Made by a program: the position numbers and the translations under genes
The notes under the pieces: generated by a model
What the model was told of the DNA's origin: nothing
Seen by the model: only the letters and a program-made list of their open reading frames with translations
Databases searched by the model: none
Shown here: one piece after another, positions 1 through 10,285 of the stretch
Numbering within the stretch: position 1 is the stretch's first letter
Layout of the letters: each line of letters starts with the position of its first letter
From: Linanthus parryae
Lineage: Eukaryota; Streptophyta; Magnoliopsida; Ericales; Polemoniaceae
Direction of reading: 5' to 3'
NCBI GenBank assembly: GCA_023055425.1
Contig: JALGPY010000001.1
Location: forward strand, 33,841,001 to 33,905,000
Length of the DNA: 64,000 nt

Positions 1-363
1 CACAACTAGAATATCTAGTGACTTCAAGTCTAAGGATGACAATACCATTGTACCCGAGAAGCACTTGTGACTCAACATAACGTGTATGTAGCCTTCTCGG
101 TAATGGGTCAATCCAGTGCAACATTCCGTAATGCACACCTATGTGTTGGATCGTGATATCTCCATATCAATCCAACCCCATACTAGTCTATAGATGATTG
201 TCCCATTTAATCATTATACTTGACTAGGGATATTTAAGATAAACAACACGATTGTAAATCTAAGGACTTCATTATATTAAATATCCAATAAATAATAAAT
301 GAATTTCTAGCCAATTACAAATTCATACTAAACTAGATTGCCTCTAGGGCATCTATTCCAACA
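1..363 (-). repeat. Copia element 3' LTR, cut by the window edge
   Basis: These bases match 7074-7436 with no difference noticed. The element-sense LTR starts with TGTTGGAATAG at 363 (the + strand reads ...ATTCCAACA). The polypurine tract lies immediately outside it. About 1.07 kb of this LTR lies beyond the left edge. Confidence 0.95.
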
Positions 364-376
364 GTCTCCCACTTGC
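364..376 (-). other. Copia polypurine tract
   Basis: On the minus strand this reads GCAAGTGGGAGAC directly before the LTR start TGTTGGAA, the usual plus-strand priming site of copia elements. The polyprotein stop codon (378-380) lies one base away, so almost no untranslated DNA separates the gene from the tract. Confidence 0.85.
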
Positions 377-377
377 A

Positions 378-3300
378 CTAGGGCCAATCTGGCGCATCTC
401 GTATGCCCATACTCCTAGTGTGCCCTTCATGCTTCCACTGCGTGAGAGGCTTCGTAAGCGGGTCTGACAGATTATCATCTGTAGGAATCTTGCATATCCG
501 AACGTCTCCTCTATCGATAATATCTCGAATCAGATGGAACTTCCTGAGCACGTGCTTGGACTTCTGGTGCGACCTAGGTTCCTTTGATTGCGCGATCGCC
601 CCAGTGTTGTCACAGAACAACTCCACTGGATCCGCAATGCTAGGGACCACACCAAGTTCAGAAACAAACTTTCTGATCCAAACAGCCTCCTTTGCTGCGC
701 CATTTGCAGCAATGTACTCAGCCTCTGTTGTAGAATCAGCTACCGTCTCTTGCTTGGAACTCTTCCAGCTCACCGCTGCTCCATTCAGGCAAAACACATA
801 TCCCGACTGTGATCTAAAGTCATCTCTATCGGTTTGGAAGCTTGCATCAGTGTAACCCCTTACACGCAACTCTTCCTCACCGCCAAACATCAAGAAAGCA
901 TCCTTAGTTCTTCTCAAGTACTTTAGGATGTTCTTGACAGCAATCCAGTGACTCTCACCTGGATTGGATTGGTATCTGCTTGTCATACTCAAGGCATATG
1001 ACACATCTGGTCTAGTACATAACATGGCGTACATGATGGATCCTATGGCCGAGGCATAAGGAATCCTACTCATGCGTTCCTTCTCAATCTCATAGGAAGG
1101 ACAACCACTCTTCGAAAGAGTGATTCCATGTGACATGGGCAAGAATCCCTTCTTGGAATCTTGCATGTTGAACCGTTTCAACACTTTGTCAATATATGTA
1201 CTTTGACTTAGGACTAGCAACCTCTTAGATCTATCTCTATAGATCTTTATACCGAGTATATAGGCTGCTTCCCCTAAGTCTTTCATTGAGAAACACTTTC
1301 CTAGCCAATCTTTCACAGATTGCAGCATGGGAATGTCGTTTCCAATGAGCAGTATGTCATCCACATATAAGACCAGAAAAGCTACAGAGCTCCCACTAAC
1401 CTTCTTGTAGACACAAGACTCATCTTCGTTTCTGATGAAGCCAAACTCTTTGACCACTTCATCAAAACGTCGATTCCAACTCCTAGAAGCTTGCTTCAAT
1501 CCATAAATGGATCGTTGCAGCTTACACACTTTGTTGGCTTGCTTTGGATCCTCAAAACCCTCCGGCTGTAGCATATACACGTCCTCGAGGAGATTCCCAT
1601 AAAGGAATGCTGTTTTGATATCCATCTGCCAAATCTCATAGTCGTAGTATGCTGCAATCGCAAGTAGGATTCGGATGGATTTGGTCATAGCGACTGGTGA
1701 AAAGGTTTCATCATAGTCAATACCATGAATCTGTCTGAATCCTTTAGCCACCAATCGGCCCTTATAGGTAATCACATTACCATCCATGTCGATCTTCTTC
1801 TTGAAGACCCACTTGCACCCTATGGGCCGCGCCCCATCAGGTGGTTCCACCAAAGTCCATACTTTGTTGGCATACATGGATTCCATCTCGGATCTCATGG
1901 CCTCAAGCCACTTCTGCGAGTCTGGGCCATTCATGGCCTCCTCATAGGTAGTAGGCTCATCATCTATGAGCATCGTGTCACCGGAATCAGTTACGAGAAG
2001 TCCGTACCTCTCGGGTTCCTGGCGCACTCTACTAGATCTACGAAGCTCTTGTGTTACCTGAACAGGTGGATCCACAACTGCTTGTGATTCCTGTTCATGT
2101 TCCATAATCGGTTCAGTAATTTGTGGTTCTTGAACTTCTTCAAGTTCTAAATTCCTCCCACTTGCTTCTTTAGAGACAAACTCTCTTTCTAGAAACACAC
2201 CGGTCCGAGCAACAAACACTTTGTTCTCGGTTGGATTGTAGAAATAGTATCCCTTAGTTTCCTTAGGGTACCCCACAAATTTGAACTTATCCGATTTAGG
2301 CCCTAGCTTGTCTGATTGTAAACGTTTTACATAGACATCGCAGCCCCAAATCCTCATGAACGACAGTGTGGGACGCCTCCCACTCCACATCTCATATGGT
2401 GTCTTCATGACTGATTTAGATGGAACACGGTTAATGGTAAAAGCTGCACTTAATAGAGCGTAGCCCCAAAACGATAATGGAAGATCGGTTTGACACATCA
2501 TAGACCGAACCATATCCAATAGGGTTCGATTCCTCCTCTCGGACACGCCATTCCATTGTGGCGTTCCGGGTGGAGTGAGTTGGGACACGATCCCACACTC
2601 TCTAAGATAGTCGTCAAACTCTTGGCTCAAGTATTCTCCTCCACGATCCGATCGTAGAGCCTTGATACTTTTGCCAAGTTGCTTCTCTACTTCATTCTTG
2701 AATTCCTTGAACACTTCAAAGGATTCGGATTTTGCCCTCATAAGGTACACAAATCCATATCTACTGTAATCATCAGTAAACGTAATGAAGTAGACATAAC
2801 CACCCCTGGCAGGCGTGGCAAATGGCCCACACACATCGGTATGTATGAGCGCCAATTGCTCACTAGTCCTTTCACCTTTCTTATTGAAAGGGGACTTTGT
2901 CATTTTTCCCAATAAACAAGCCTCACATGTCTCATATGATTCAAAATCAAATGAGTCTAGCAATCCATCCTTATGGAGTCTAGATACACGTTTCTCATTT
3001 ATGTGGCCTAAACGACAATGCCATAAATAAGCAGGATTTAAATCATTTATTTTAATCCGCTTGGTATTAATGTTGTAGACAGGATTACTTAGATCAAGGA
3101 CATAAAGTCCATTAAATAATTGCGCACTAAAATAGTGAATATTATTCAAATAAAAGGAACAACAATTGTTCTTTATTGAAATAATAAAACCTTCCTTGTC
3201 CAAACAAGAAATAGAAATAATGTTTCTGCTCATAGCAGGCACAAAATAGCAATTATTTAATTCTAAAACTAATCCTGAAGGCAGAGATAGCTCGCAAACG

Positions 3301-4328
3301 CCTATGGCCAATGCAGCAACCTTTGCTCCATTCCCAACGCGCAGATCTACCTCCCCTTTAGCCAATCTTTTACTTCTCTTTAGATCCTGCATATTTCGAC
3401 AAATATGAGATCCACATCCAGTATCTAATACCCATGATGTAGAGACAGTTAAATTGACATCTACAACGAAAATACCTGGTGGTGGTGGAATCACTATTCC
3501 AAGCCGCTTGTCCTCCAGATATTTTGGGCAGTTCCTCCTCCAGTGTCCAGGTTGACTACAGTAGTGACATTCACCCTTAGTCACGACCTTGGCAATCCCA
3601 CCAACAGGCTTAAGGGCTTGTTCCTTGGACTTAGCAACTGACTTGCCTTTGCCCTTGGAGGAAGAGGCAAACTTTTTACCCTTTCCTTTATGCACCATCA
3701 TGATGGCCTTGCCCTTACCCTTGTTGATGCTCTGTTCAGCCGTCCTCAACATGTTGAGCAAATCTGGCAGTGGTTTAACGATCTCGTTCATGTTATAGTT
3801 CATAATGAACTGTCCATAACTCTCGGGCAACGATTGCAACACGAGATCGGTTGCCAACTCTTGGCCGACCGGGAACCCAAGCCGGGCGAGATTCTCCAAG
3901 TACCCGATCATTCGGAGTACATGGGGTCCCACCGGGTTCCCTTCTGCCAGATGACATTTGAACAGTGCCTTTGAGACCTCATACCTCTCTACCCTCGCCT
4001 GCTCTTGGAAGAGCTGCTTTAGATGTTCGATCATATCGACAGCATTCATGTTCTCATGTTGCTTCTGAAGCTCAGAGGTCATGGTGCAAAGCATTAGGCA
4101 GGCCGCATCATTAGCGTCATCAACACGCTTTTGATACGCCTTTAAGGCAGCAGGTGTCTGATTCTCTGGACCTTCTGGAACTTGCTCCTCTATTGCGTAC
4201 AGCTTCTTCTCTTGCTTGAGAACAATTCTCAAGTTTCTGTACCAATCGAGAAAGTTGGTTCCTGAGAGCTTGTCCTTCTCAAGGACAGATCGTAGGGAAT
4301 GTTGTGAACTCGATGAGTTGTTTGCCAT
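378..4328 (-). CDS. Copia gag-pol polyprotein, full length and uninterrupted
   Basis: About 1,316 residues. The start chosen is the ATG at 4328 (MANNSSSS). The frame is open 30 bases further upstream, but only from a TTG. Approximate domains: gag of the UBN2 type (1-225); a basic linker; a CCHC zinc knuckle with C-X2-C-X4-H-X4-C spacing (about 252-265); an aspartic protease with LDTGCGSH (about 300); a GAG-pre-integrase zinc region with WHCRLGH; an integrase core opening with HTDVCGPF (about 494); reverse transcriptase with YVDDILL (about 985); and RNase H with TEAEYIAA (about 1200). All enzymes needed for copy-and-paste transposition are present and no stop or frameshift interrupts them. It acts in cytoplasmic virus-like particles and then integrates in the nucleus. 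Confidence 0.95.
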   Translation of the reverse strand: MANNSSSSQHSLRSVLEKDKLSGTNFLDWYRNLRIVLKQEKKLYAIEEQVPEGPENQTPAALKAYQKRVDDANDAACLMLCTMTSELQKQHENMNAVDMIEHLKQLFQEQARVERYEVSKALFKCHLAEGNPVGPHVLRMIGYLENLARLGFPVGQELATDLVLQSLPESYGQFIMNYNMNEIVKPLPDLLNMLRTAEQSINKGKGKAIMMVHKGKGKKFASSSKGKGKSVAKSKEQALKPVGGIAKVVTKGECHYCSQPGHWRRNCPKYLEDKRLGIVIPPPPGIFVVDVNLTVSTSWVLDTGCGSHICRNMQDLKRSKRLAKGEVDLRVGNGAKVAALAIGVCELSLPSGLVLELNNCYFVPAMSRNIISISCLDKEGFIISIKNNCCSFYLNNIHYFSAQLFNGLYVLDLSNPVYNINTKRIKINDLNPAYLWHCRLGHINEKRVSRLHKDGLLDSFDFESYETCEACLLGKMTKSPFNKKGERTSEQLALIHTDVCGPFATPARGGYVYFITFTDDYSRYGFVYLMRAKSESFEVFKEFKNEVEKQLGKSIKALRSDRGGEYLSQEFDDYLRECGIVSQLTPPGTPQWNGVSERRNRTLLDMVRSMMCQTDLPLSFWGYALLSAAFTINRVPSKSVMKTPYEMWSGRRPTLSFMRIWGCDVYVKRLQSDKLGPKSDKFKFVGYPKETKGYYFYNPTENKVFVARTGVFLEREFVSKEASGRNLELEEVQEPQITEPIMEHEQESQAVVDPPVQVTQELRRSSRVRQEPERYGLLVTDSGDTMLIDDEPTTYEEAMNGPDSQKWLEAMRSEMESMYANKVWTLVEPPDGARPIGCKWVFKKKIDMDGNVITYKGRLVAKGFRQIHGIDYDETFSPVAMTKSIRILLAIAAYYDYEIWQMDIKTAFLYGNLLEDVYMLQPEGFEDPKQANKVCKLQRSIYGLKQASRSWNRRFDEVVKEFGFIRNEDESCVYKKVSGSSVAFLVLYVDDILLIGNDIPMLQSVKDWLGKCFSMKDLGEAAYILGIKIYRDRSKRLLVLSQSTYIDKVLKRFNMQDSKKGFLPMSHGITLSKSGCPSYEIEKERMSRIPYASAIGSIMYAMLCTRPDVSYALSMTSRYQSNPGESHWIAVKNILKYLRRTKDAFLMFGGEEELRVRGYTDASFQTDRDDFRSQSGYVFCLNGAAVSWKSSKQETVADSTTEAEYIAANGAAKEAVWIRKFVSELGVVPSIADPVELFCDNTGAIAQSKEPRSHQKSKHVLRKFHLIRDIIDRGDVRICKIPTDDNLSDPLTKPLTQWKHEGHTRSMGIRDAPDWP

Positions 4329-5992
4329 TTGGAATTCTACAAAAAGGAAAATACGCAAGTTTTAGTATTTGTGAATTTTTGACTATATTTAATAATGGCT
4401 AGTTTATTAAATATAGCTCCCACTATTTTACTACGGATTAATAACCCTCAAGATATTAATGCGGAAAATATCCTTATATTTTCTAGTGGGCCAAGATCCA
4501 TCTTTTTCATCTCCTTATGAGCTTGCTTTGGCAAGTCACCCATAATTCGATTACTTCTTAGGTAGGAACAATTCCAATTGCATCCCATATGCAACTCTTG
4601 GTTCAATCGGGCAAATAACTCCTTATTTATCCATCCATATGGATAATCCCAATTGATTGCCTCTAGGTTTCTTAATCAAATTAATAGCCTAGTTGTGCTC
4701 AACCTCTTATCTAAACAATTGCACATTGTTACGTGCCATCGCATTCCATCTTTATGAACCAAGTCGCCATGCTTTGGCACGCACGAACTTGATAAATAAA
4801 GATGATAATGAGTGTTTAAATAACGAGAAGGCAAGAACACAATATTTTAAAATTTGAGGGATTTTCAATTTTTAATTATTTTGTTGATCAATATCAACTA
4901 ATCTATTTATTTGAGTTTGGGCACAACTCCAAATAATAGATCCGGGTTGTCTAATTATCTTATTATCCTAATTGCATGCATCATCCATACACCAACCACA
5001 CAAATAATAAGACAATAAATAAACAACCACAAAACAGAAATTAAACGTGATGTGGATATGGCCTTTTCTAGACTAAGATAATTCCAAGCCAATGGAATTA
5101 TCTATGAACCCTAAACAAACACATCTCCATGCGTCTTGATCCTTTTGGTCCATCCTTCATAGTCATGTGGAATGCTCCATGCTCCATCTTTTGTGGCTCC
5201 TTTTGGCTTTGGGCTTCTTTTCTCCAATCTTGGCTAACAATCTACTTTATCTAGCACTAGCTAATATCTATTCTAAATAAAATAAATCTCACAAGTTGAG
5301 AAAAAAAATGGCACGCATGCCATAAAACCCTAATTAATTATTACAATTAATTGATCAGCTCGCAGGCCGTAAAACCAAACCACAAAATTAAACATCCACA
5401 TCAAACCACATCCTAAGGCCATATCCAATCACCATGCGATTTGCACATAAACAGTTAAAATCCAATTTTAACGCGCTTGGTCAATTTTAATTGATTTTAG
5501 GATTTCTAGGGTTAAAACGGTCCATGGGCCCAACAATCCAATTGCCCGGGCCCAAATAAGTGAACCATAAAGCCCTAGGGCCGGCCCGGCCCAAAACCCG
5601 CAAGCTAGGCCCGCGGGTTAGGGCCGCCCGCCCCCTTAGGGCGCCAAGCTTGGGCGGCAAGCAAGGGGGGGCGGCTCCCTAGGGGCCGAACCTTCCTTGT
5701 GGAGGTTGTTTCCAAAACAACCTCCTTGCTTGGAGCCCAAGTTTGGTTGTTTCCTTGTTGTGGGAGAACTCCTTCTTCCCCAAGGATGCCCAAACCCTAG
5801 ATCTAAGATCCTAAAATTTCTCAAACTCACCAATTCATGCATCCAATGCAATAATTGGGTCTTGTTATGATTAATTCTTTGACAAATTGCATCCAATGCT
5901 TGATTTGTCTTGTTTTACGCGATAAACAACAAATTAAGGTGTAAAACAACAAGAATGTAACACATAAACTACGTTTATGCTCTATGACCTGT
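4329..5992 (-). other. Copia 5' leader, no gene
   Basis: This 1.66 kb untranslated leader lies between primer-binding site and gag. It is mostly AT-rich with a GC-rich island at about 5540-5700. I see no convincing coding sequence. The short open frames here lack family features. Confidence 0.7.
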
Positions 5993-6005
5993 GGCTCTGA
6001 TACCA
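5993..6005 (-). other. Copia primer-binding site (initiator Met-tRNA type)
   Basis: In element sense this is TGGTATCAGAGCC, complementary to the 3' end of initiator methionine tRNA and the usual minus-strand primer site of plant LTR retrotransposons. One base separates it from the LTR end at 6007. The + strand reads GGCTCTGATACCA. Confidence 0.9.
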
Positions 6006-6006
6006 C

Positions 6007-7436
6007 TGTAGGGTTTTGATTCATGGATCGCGCAAACGGAAGCATAATCAAACAAACAACCATGCAAAACCCTCCAAGGATCACAAGTCTAGATGCATAA
6101 CGATAGTGAAGGTAAGAAATCATAAACACACCTTTGGGTTCTCCTTGATGACTTCAAACGCGAATAGTGTCACGTTCTCTATAGTTGATCCACGCCTAGA
6201 GTTGATCCTAGATCTCCAATCACCTTGGTGCTAGCCCGGATTGAAAGGAGGGTGAAGGAATCACGCAAAACGAAGCACCAAAAGGGGCTCGGCCCTTTGT
6301 GGCGTCGGGGACAAGGGGGCGGCGGCAATAGGGGGCGGCGTCCCTCTTTGCTAGCTCTCTCTCTCCTTTGTTCTCTCCTACTCTTGTTATGTTCTCTCTA
6401 GAGCATAAAAGTGTGTAGGGAAGGAAGGAGGAGGGTCCTTTATATAGTCCAACAACTCCTTGTTAACTACCTAAAGGACTTATTCTAGTCCTACTAGAAT
6501 TCAATTTAGTCCCTTCCTTGCAAATTAGTCCCTACTAAGTTTGCAAGGGTTTGCAAAGTGATCCTTCTAATTAATTAACCCAATTAATTAATTCCACAAT
6601 CTAGTACAACTCTATATAGCGTGTGACCCCATAGGTTCTATCTAGTTGGTAGCAACTCTTTGCTAATATGGAGCGGTTTCTAGCAAAACATCCATTCTAG
6701 CCAACTAATAGAATAGTCATCTAGACAACCTTGTACAAGTAATTGTCTCATCCCTTTGCCTCCATATCCGGATTGGACACGAGACATACAAGTCACACTC
6801 GTATATCCAATCCCTAGTTTTTCGATCCATGGAATAGCCTTATTCGTGCAAATAACATCAATATCTCATATATTGATTTATTTGAGTCTGGCCAGACATT
6901 CTATAAGCACTATCCTCGAGTGGCCTTGGATATTTGCTCCCGTTATGTGGGAGGGGCAAATCCTCTCTACGTCCACTACGATCTCTAAGCTTGCTTCTCA
7001 TTGTATCCAGTACACGCCTTTATAACTACCCAGTTACGGTGTAGCGTTTAACGCTACCAAGATCACAATGATCCACAACTAGAATATCTAGTGACTTCAA
7101 GTCTAAGGATGACAATACCATTGTACCCGAGAAGCACTTGTGACTCAACATAACGTGTATGTAGCCTTCTCGGTAATGGGTCAATCCAGTGCAACATTCC
7201 GTAATGCACACCTATGTGTTGGATCGTGATATCTCCATATCAATCCAACCCCATACTAGTCTATAGATGATTGTCCCATTTAATCATTATACTTGACTAG
7301 GGATATTTAAGATAAACAACACGATTGTAAATCTAAGGACTTCATTATATTAAATATCCAATAAATAATAAATGAATTTCTAGCCAATTACAAATTCATA
7401 CTAAACTAGATTGCCTCTAGGGCATCTATTCCAACA
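6007..7436 (-). repeat. Copia element 5' LTR (1430 bp)
   Basis: The repeat is bounded by TG and CA. The + strand starts TGTAGGGTTTTG at 6007 and ends ATTCCAACA at 7436. Its 7074-7436 portion matches the partial LTR at the window start. The bases directly after it (CCAGG, 7437-7441) are gypsy sequence and probably one half of the target-site duplication. The other half lies outside the window. Confidence 0.93.
6435..6446 (-). promoter_or_regulatory. Probable LTR promoter TATA box
   Basis: On the minus strand this reads ACTATATAAAGG, a good plant TATA box. It lies about 1 kb into the 5' LTR, so transcription would start near 6400-6410 and define the R region. This is inferred from motif and position only. 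Confidence 0.5.
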
Positions 7437-9828
7437 CCAGGTGATGAGGCCATTTCTGGATCGATTCATAGTGGTCTTTATCGATGACATCCTTGTGTAC
7501 TCGACAAGCAATGAGGACCACGAAGAACATCTTAGAGAAGTGTTGCAGACTCTGAGGCAAGAACAATTGTATGCCAAGCTGCCTAAATGCGAGTTCTGGT
7601 TGGATCGTGTTCCATTCTTGGGTCACATCATTTCAAAGGAGGGAATATCAGTGGACCCAGGAAAGATCTCAGCAGTTAAGGACTGGCCAACACCGAAGAA
7701 CGTGTCTGAAATAAGGTGTTTCCTTGGCTTAGCAGGTTACTATCGGCGCTTTGTGAAGGACTTCTCCAAGATTTCCAGACCACTGACTACGCTAACGAAG
7801 AAAGCGGTGAAGTATCAGTGGGACGACAGCTGTGAAGAAGCATTTCAGACTCTAAAAGAGAAGCTGACTACGGCACCAGTATTGGCTCTACCAAACAACT
7901 CTGGCGAGTTTGAAGTATACAGTGATGCATCGAAGAAAGGGCTAGGGTGCGTACTTATGCAAGACAGAAGGGTAATTGCCTATGCCTCAAGGCAATTGAA
8001 ACCCCACGAGGAGAACTATGCCACACATGACTTGGAGTTAGCAGCAATAGTTTTCGCGCTAAAGATATGGAGACATCATCTGTACGGGGCTGTTTGCAAG
8101 CTCTATACGGACCATAGAAGCCTCAAGTATATCTTCACCCAGAAGGAGCTTAACAACAGACAACGAAGATGGCTAGAGATTATCAAGGACTATGACTTGC
8201 GTATTCAGTACCACGAAGGAAAGGCAAATGTGGTCGCCGATGCGTTAAGTCGGAAGTCGAGCCATGCGATGAATACCATGTTAGCCTTGCCAAGCTGGCT
8301 ATGCCACGAGTTCGAGAAGCTCGAAATTGAAGTGGTAGAACAAGGAACAGTGCAGGGCCTACTTGGAAGCATGACAGTTGTGCCAGACTTCATCGAGGAA
8401 ATAAGAAGCAATCAAGCCGGAGATGTGAAACTTGAAAGGATCAGGAGGAAGATTGCAGCAGGAGAAGCCAAAGACTTCAAGATTCACGAGGATGGAAGCA
8501 TTCGCTACAAGGGGAGGTGGTGTGTACCGCAAAAATGCGCAGAAACCAAAGAAAAGCTAATGCGCGAAGCACACAACACACCATATTCTGTTCACCCTGG
8601 GGGCGACAAACTCTACAAAGATTTGAAGAAGACTTTTTGGTGGCCCAACATGAAGAAGGAAGTAGCTGAGTTCGTAGCACGATGCTTAACCTGTCAAAAG
8701 GTGAAGTTCGAACACAAGAGAATGGGAGGCTTAGTTCAACCATTGGACGTCCCAGTTTGGAAGTGGGATTCCATCTCTATGGATTTCGTAACTGCTTTGC
8801 CCACGTCGAAAAATGGACTCAATCAGATATGGGTAGTAGTTGACCGATTGACCAAGACAGCAAGGTTCATTCCAATGAAGGACACGTGGAACATGGAGCA
8901 AAGAGCTGATGCGTATATCAAGAACATAGTGAGATACCATGGGGTTCCGAGTTCAATAATCTCTGACAGGGACCCTAACTTTCTCTCACATTTCTGGAAG
9001 GCTCTTCAAGAAGCGTTGGGAACTCAACTGAGATTCAGTACAGCGTTCCACCCAGCTACGGATGGACAAACAGAAAGGACCATTCAGACACTGGAGGACA
9101 TGCTAAGGGCTTGTGTCATGGATTTCCAAGGATCATGGGTTGACAAGTTGCCACTGATAGAGTTCTCTTACAACAACAGCTATCACGCCAGCATAGGCAT
9201 GGCACCCCATGAAGCTTTGTATGGGAGGAAGTGTCGAACGCCTCTATGTTGGAGTGACATCAGCGAGACAGTGGTGTCAGGCCCACAAATGATTGACGAA
9301 ATGACAGATCAAGTACGACTCATCCAGCAAAGAATGAAGGCAGCACAAGACAGACAGAAGTCCTATGCAGACCAGAAAAGGAGACCATTGGAGTTCAAAG
9401 TGGGTGAAAAGGCGTTTCTTAAAGTTTCGCCTACAAAGGGAATAACGAGATTCAATCAGAAAGGGAAGCTGAGCCCAAAGTTCATCGGGCCATACGACAT
9501 CCTTGAAAGAATTGGAGAGGTTTCATACCGTCTGGACCTACCTTCTAATTTGGGACGAGTACACAATGTTTTTCACCTGTCACAGTTAAAGAAGTATGTA
9601 CCCGATCCATCTCACATATTGGAACCCGAACCGATTGAGTTGGATCCGTCTTTGACATATGAAGAGCATCCTGTCAAGATCCTCGATACCAAGACAAGAG
9701 ACACACGTACCAAGAGCGTTAAGCTAGTGAAAGTCCTATGGACTAACCATCAGACGGAAGAGGCTACTTGGGAAGCAGAGGATGAAATGAGAAAGAAGTA
9801 TCCGCACCTCTTTGACAAAGTTAACTGA
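7437..9828 (+). pseudogene. Gypsy A pol fragment: reverse transcriptase (part), RNase H, integrase, chromodomain-like end
   Basis: The gypsy frame starts at the copia junction, just before the catalytic FIDDILVYS motif, and is open for nearly 800 residues. RNase H ([12 protein letters not shown]) follows, then the integrase zinc region (WWPN, CLTCQK) and the integrase core ([16 protein letters not shown]). The end (residues after [12 protein letters not shown], with KVLWTNH and EEATWE) looks like a degenerate chromodomain. The frame extends 26 bases back into the copia LTR without an ATG, so it is a chance fusion and not a real start. Lys is present where element B has a stop. Confidence 0.9.
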
Positions 9829-10069
9829 GTTCCGAGGACGTCACTCCTCTAAGGGGGAGAGGAATGTAACCCTTTAGCTTTTGTGACCTTAATCCTTGTG
9901 CCACATCGAACTAAATATTAATGCAATTAAGATATCGCGTGTATTGACAGTTCCCACATATTATATTACGAGAATTGGCTGTTGTGATACATATAGAATC
10001 TTATATTAGCATTACGTGGATTAGTTGGTTTGCGCTTCGAGGACGAAGCTCTATTTTAGGGGGGAATGA

Positions 10070-10227
10070 TGTAATACCCCGATTTTATACGGGTAAATTA
10101 ATAGCAATTCGTGAAGTGGGGAGATATTTGTAGTTTAAGAAAAGATAAACTAGTTAATGTATGGGGGTGGTAGTTGTAGTTTAAAGAAAGTTAAATACCT
10201 AGAGGATAAATTAATAAGAGTAAATTA

Positions 10228-10285
<58 letters not shown>

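Larger units (their letters stand above)
1..7436 (-). mobile_element. Ty1/copia LTR retrotransposon, nearly complete
   Basis: This is a copia element read on the minus strand. Its 5' LTR is 6007-7436, its primer-binding site 5993-6005, its polyprotein 378-4328 and its polypurine tract 364-376. Its 3' LTR runs from 363 down past the window start. Order of domains is gag, protease, integrase, reverse transcriptase, RNase H, which defines copia. The two LTR stretches available for comparison (1-363 and 7074-7436) read identical by eye with no indel, so insertion was recent. The element lies within the reverse transcriptase of a gypsy element whose sequence resumes at 7437. LTR length near 1.43 kb and the gag sequence resemble the Tork/TAR/Angela part of copia, but that clade call is tentative. 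The open frame, intact priming sites and identical LTRs are what an autonomous copy would show. Confidence 0.95.

Noticed and set aside
403..3974. Plus-strand open frames opposite the copia polyprotein
   Set aside because: They are antisense shadows of a long, conserved gag-pol frame and have no domains of their own.
5993..6005. tRNA gene fragments at TGGTATCAGAG sites (also 13250, 25611, 58119)
   Set aside because: Each lies exactly beside an LTR end, so they are primer-binding sites, not tRNA genes.
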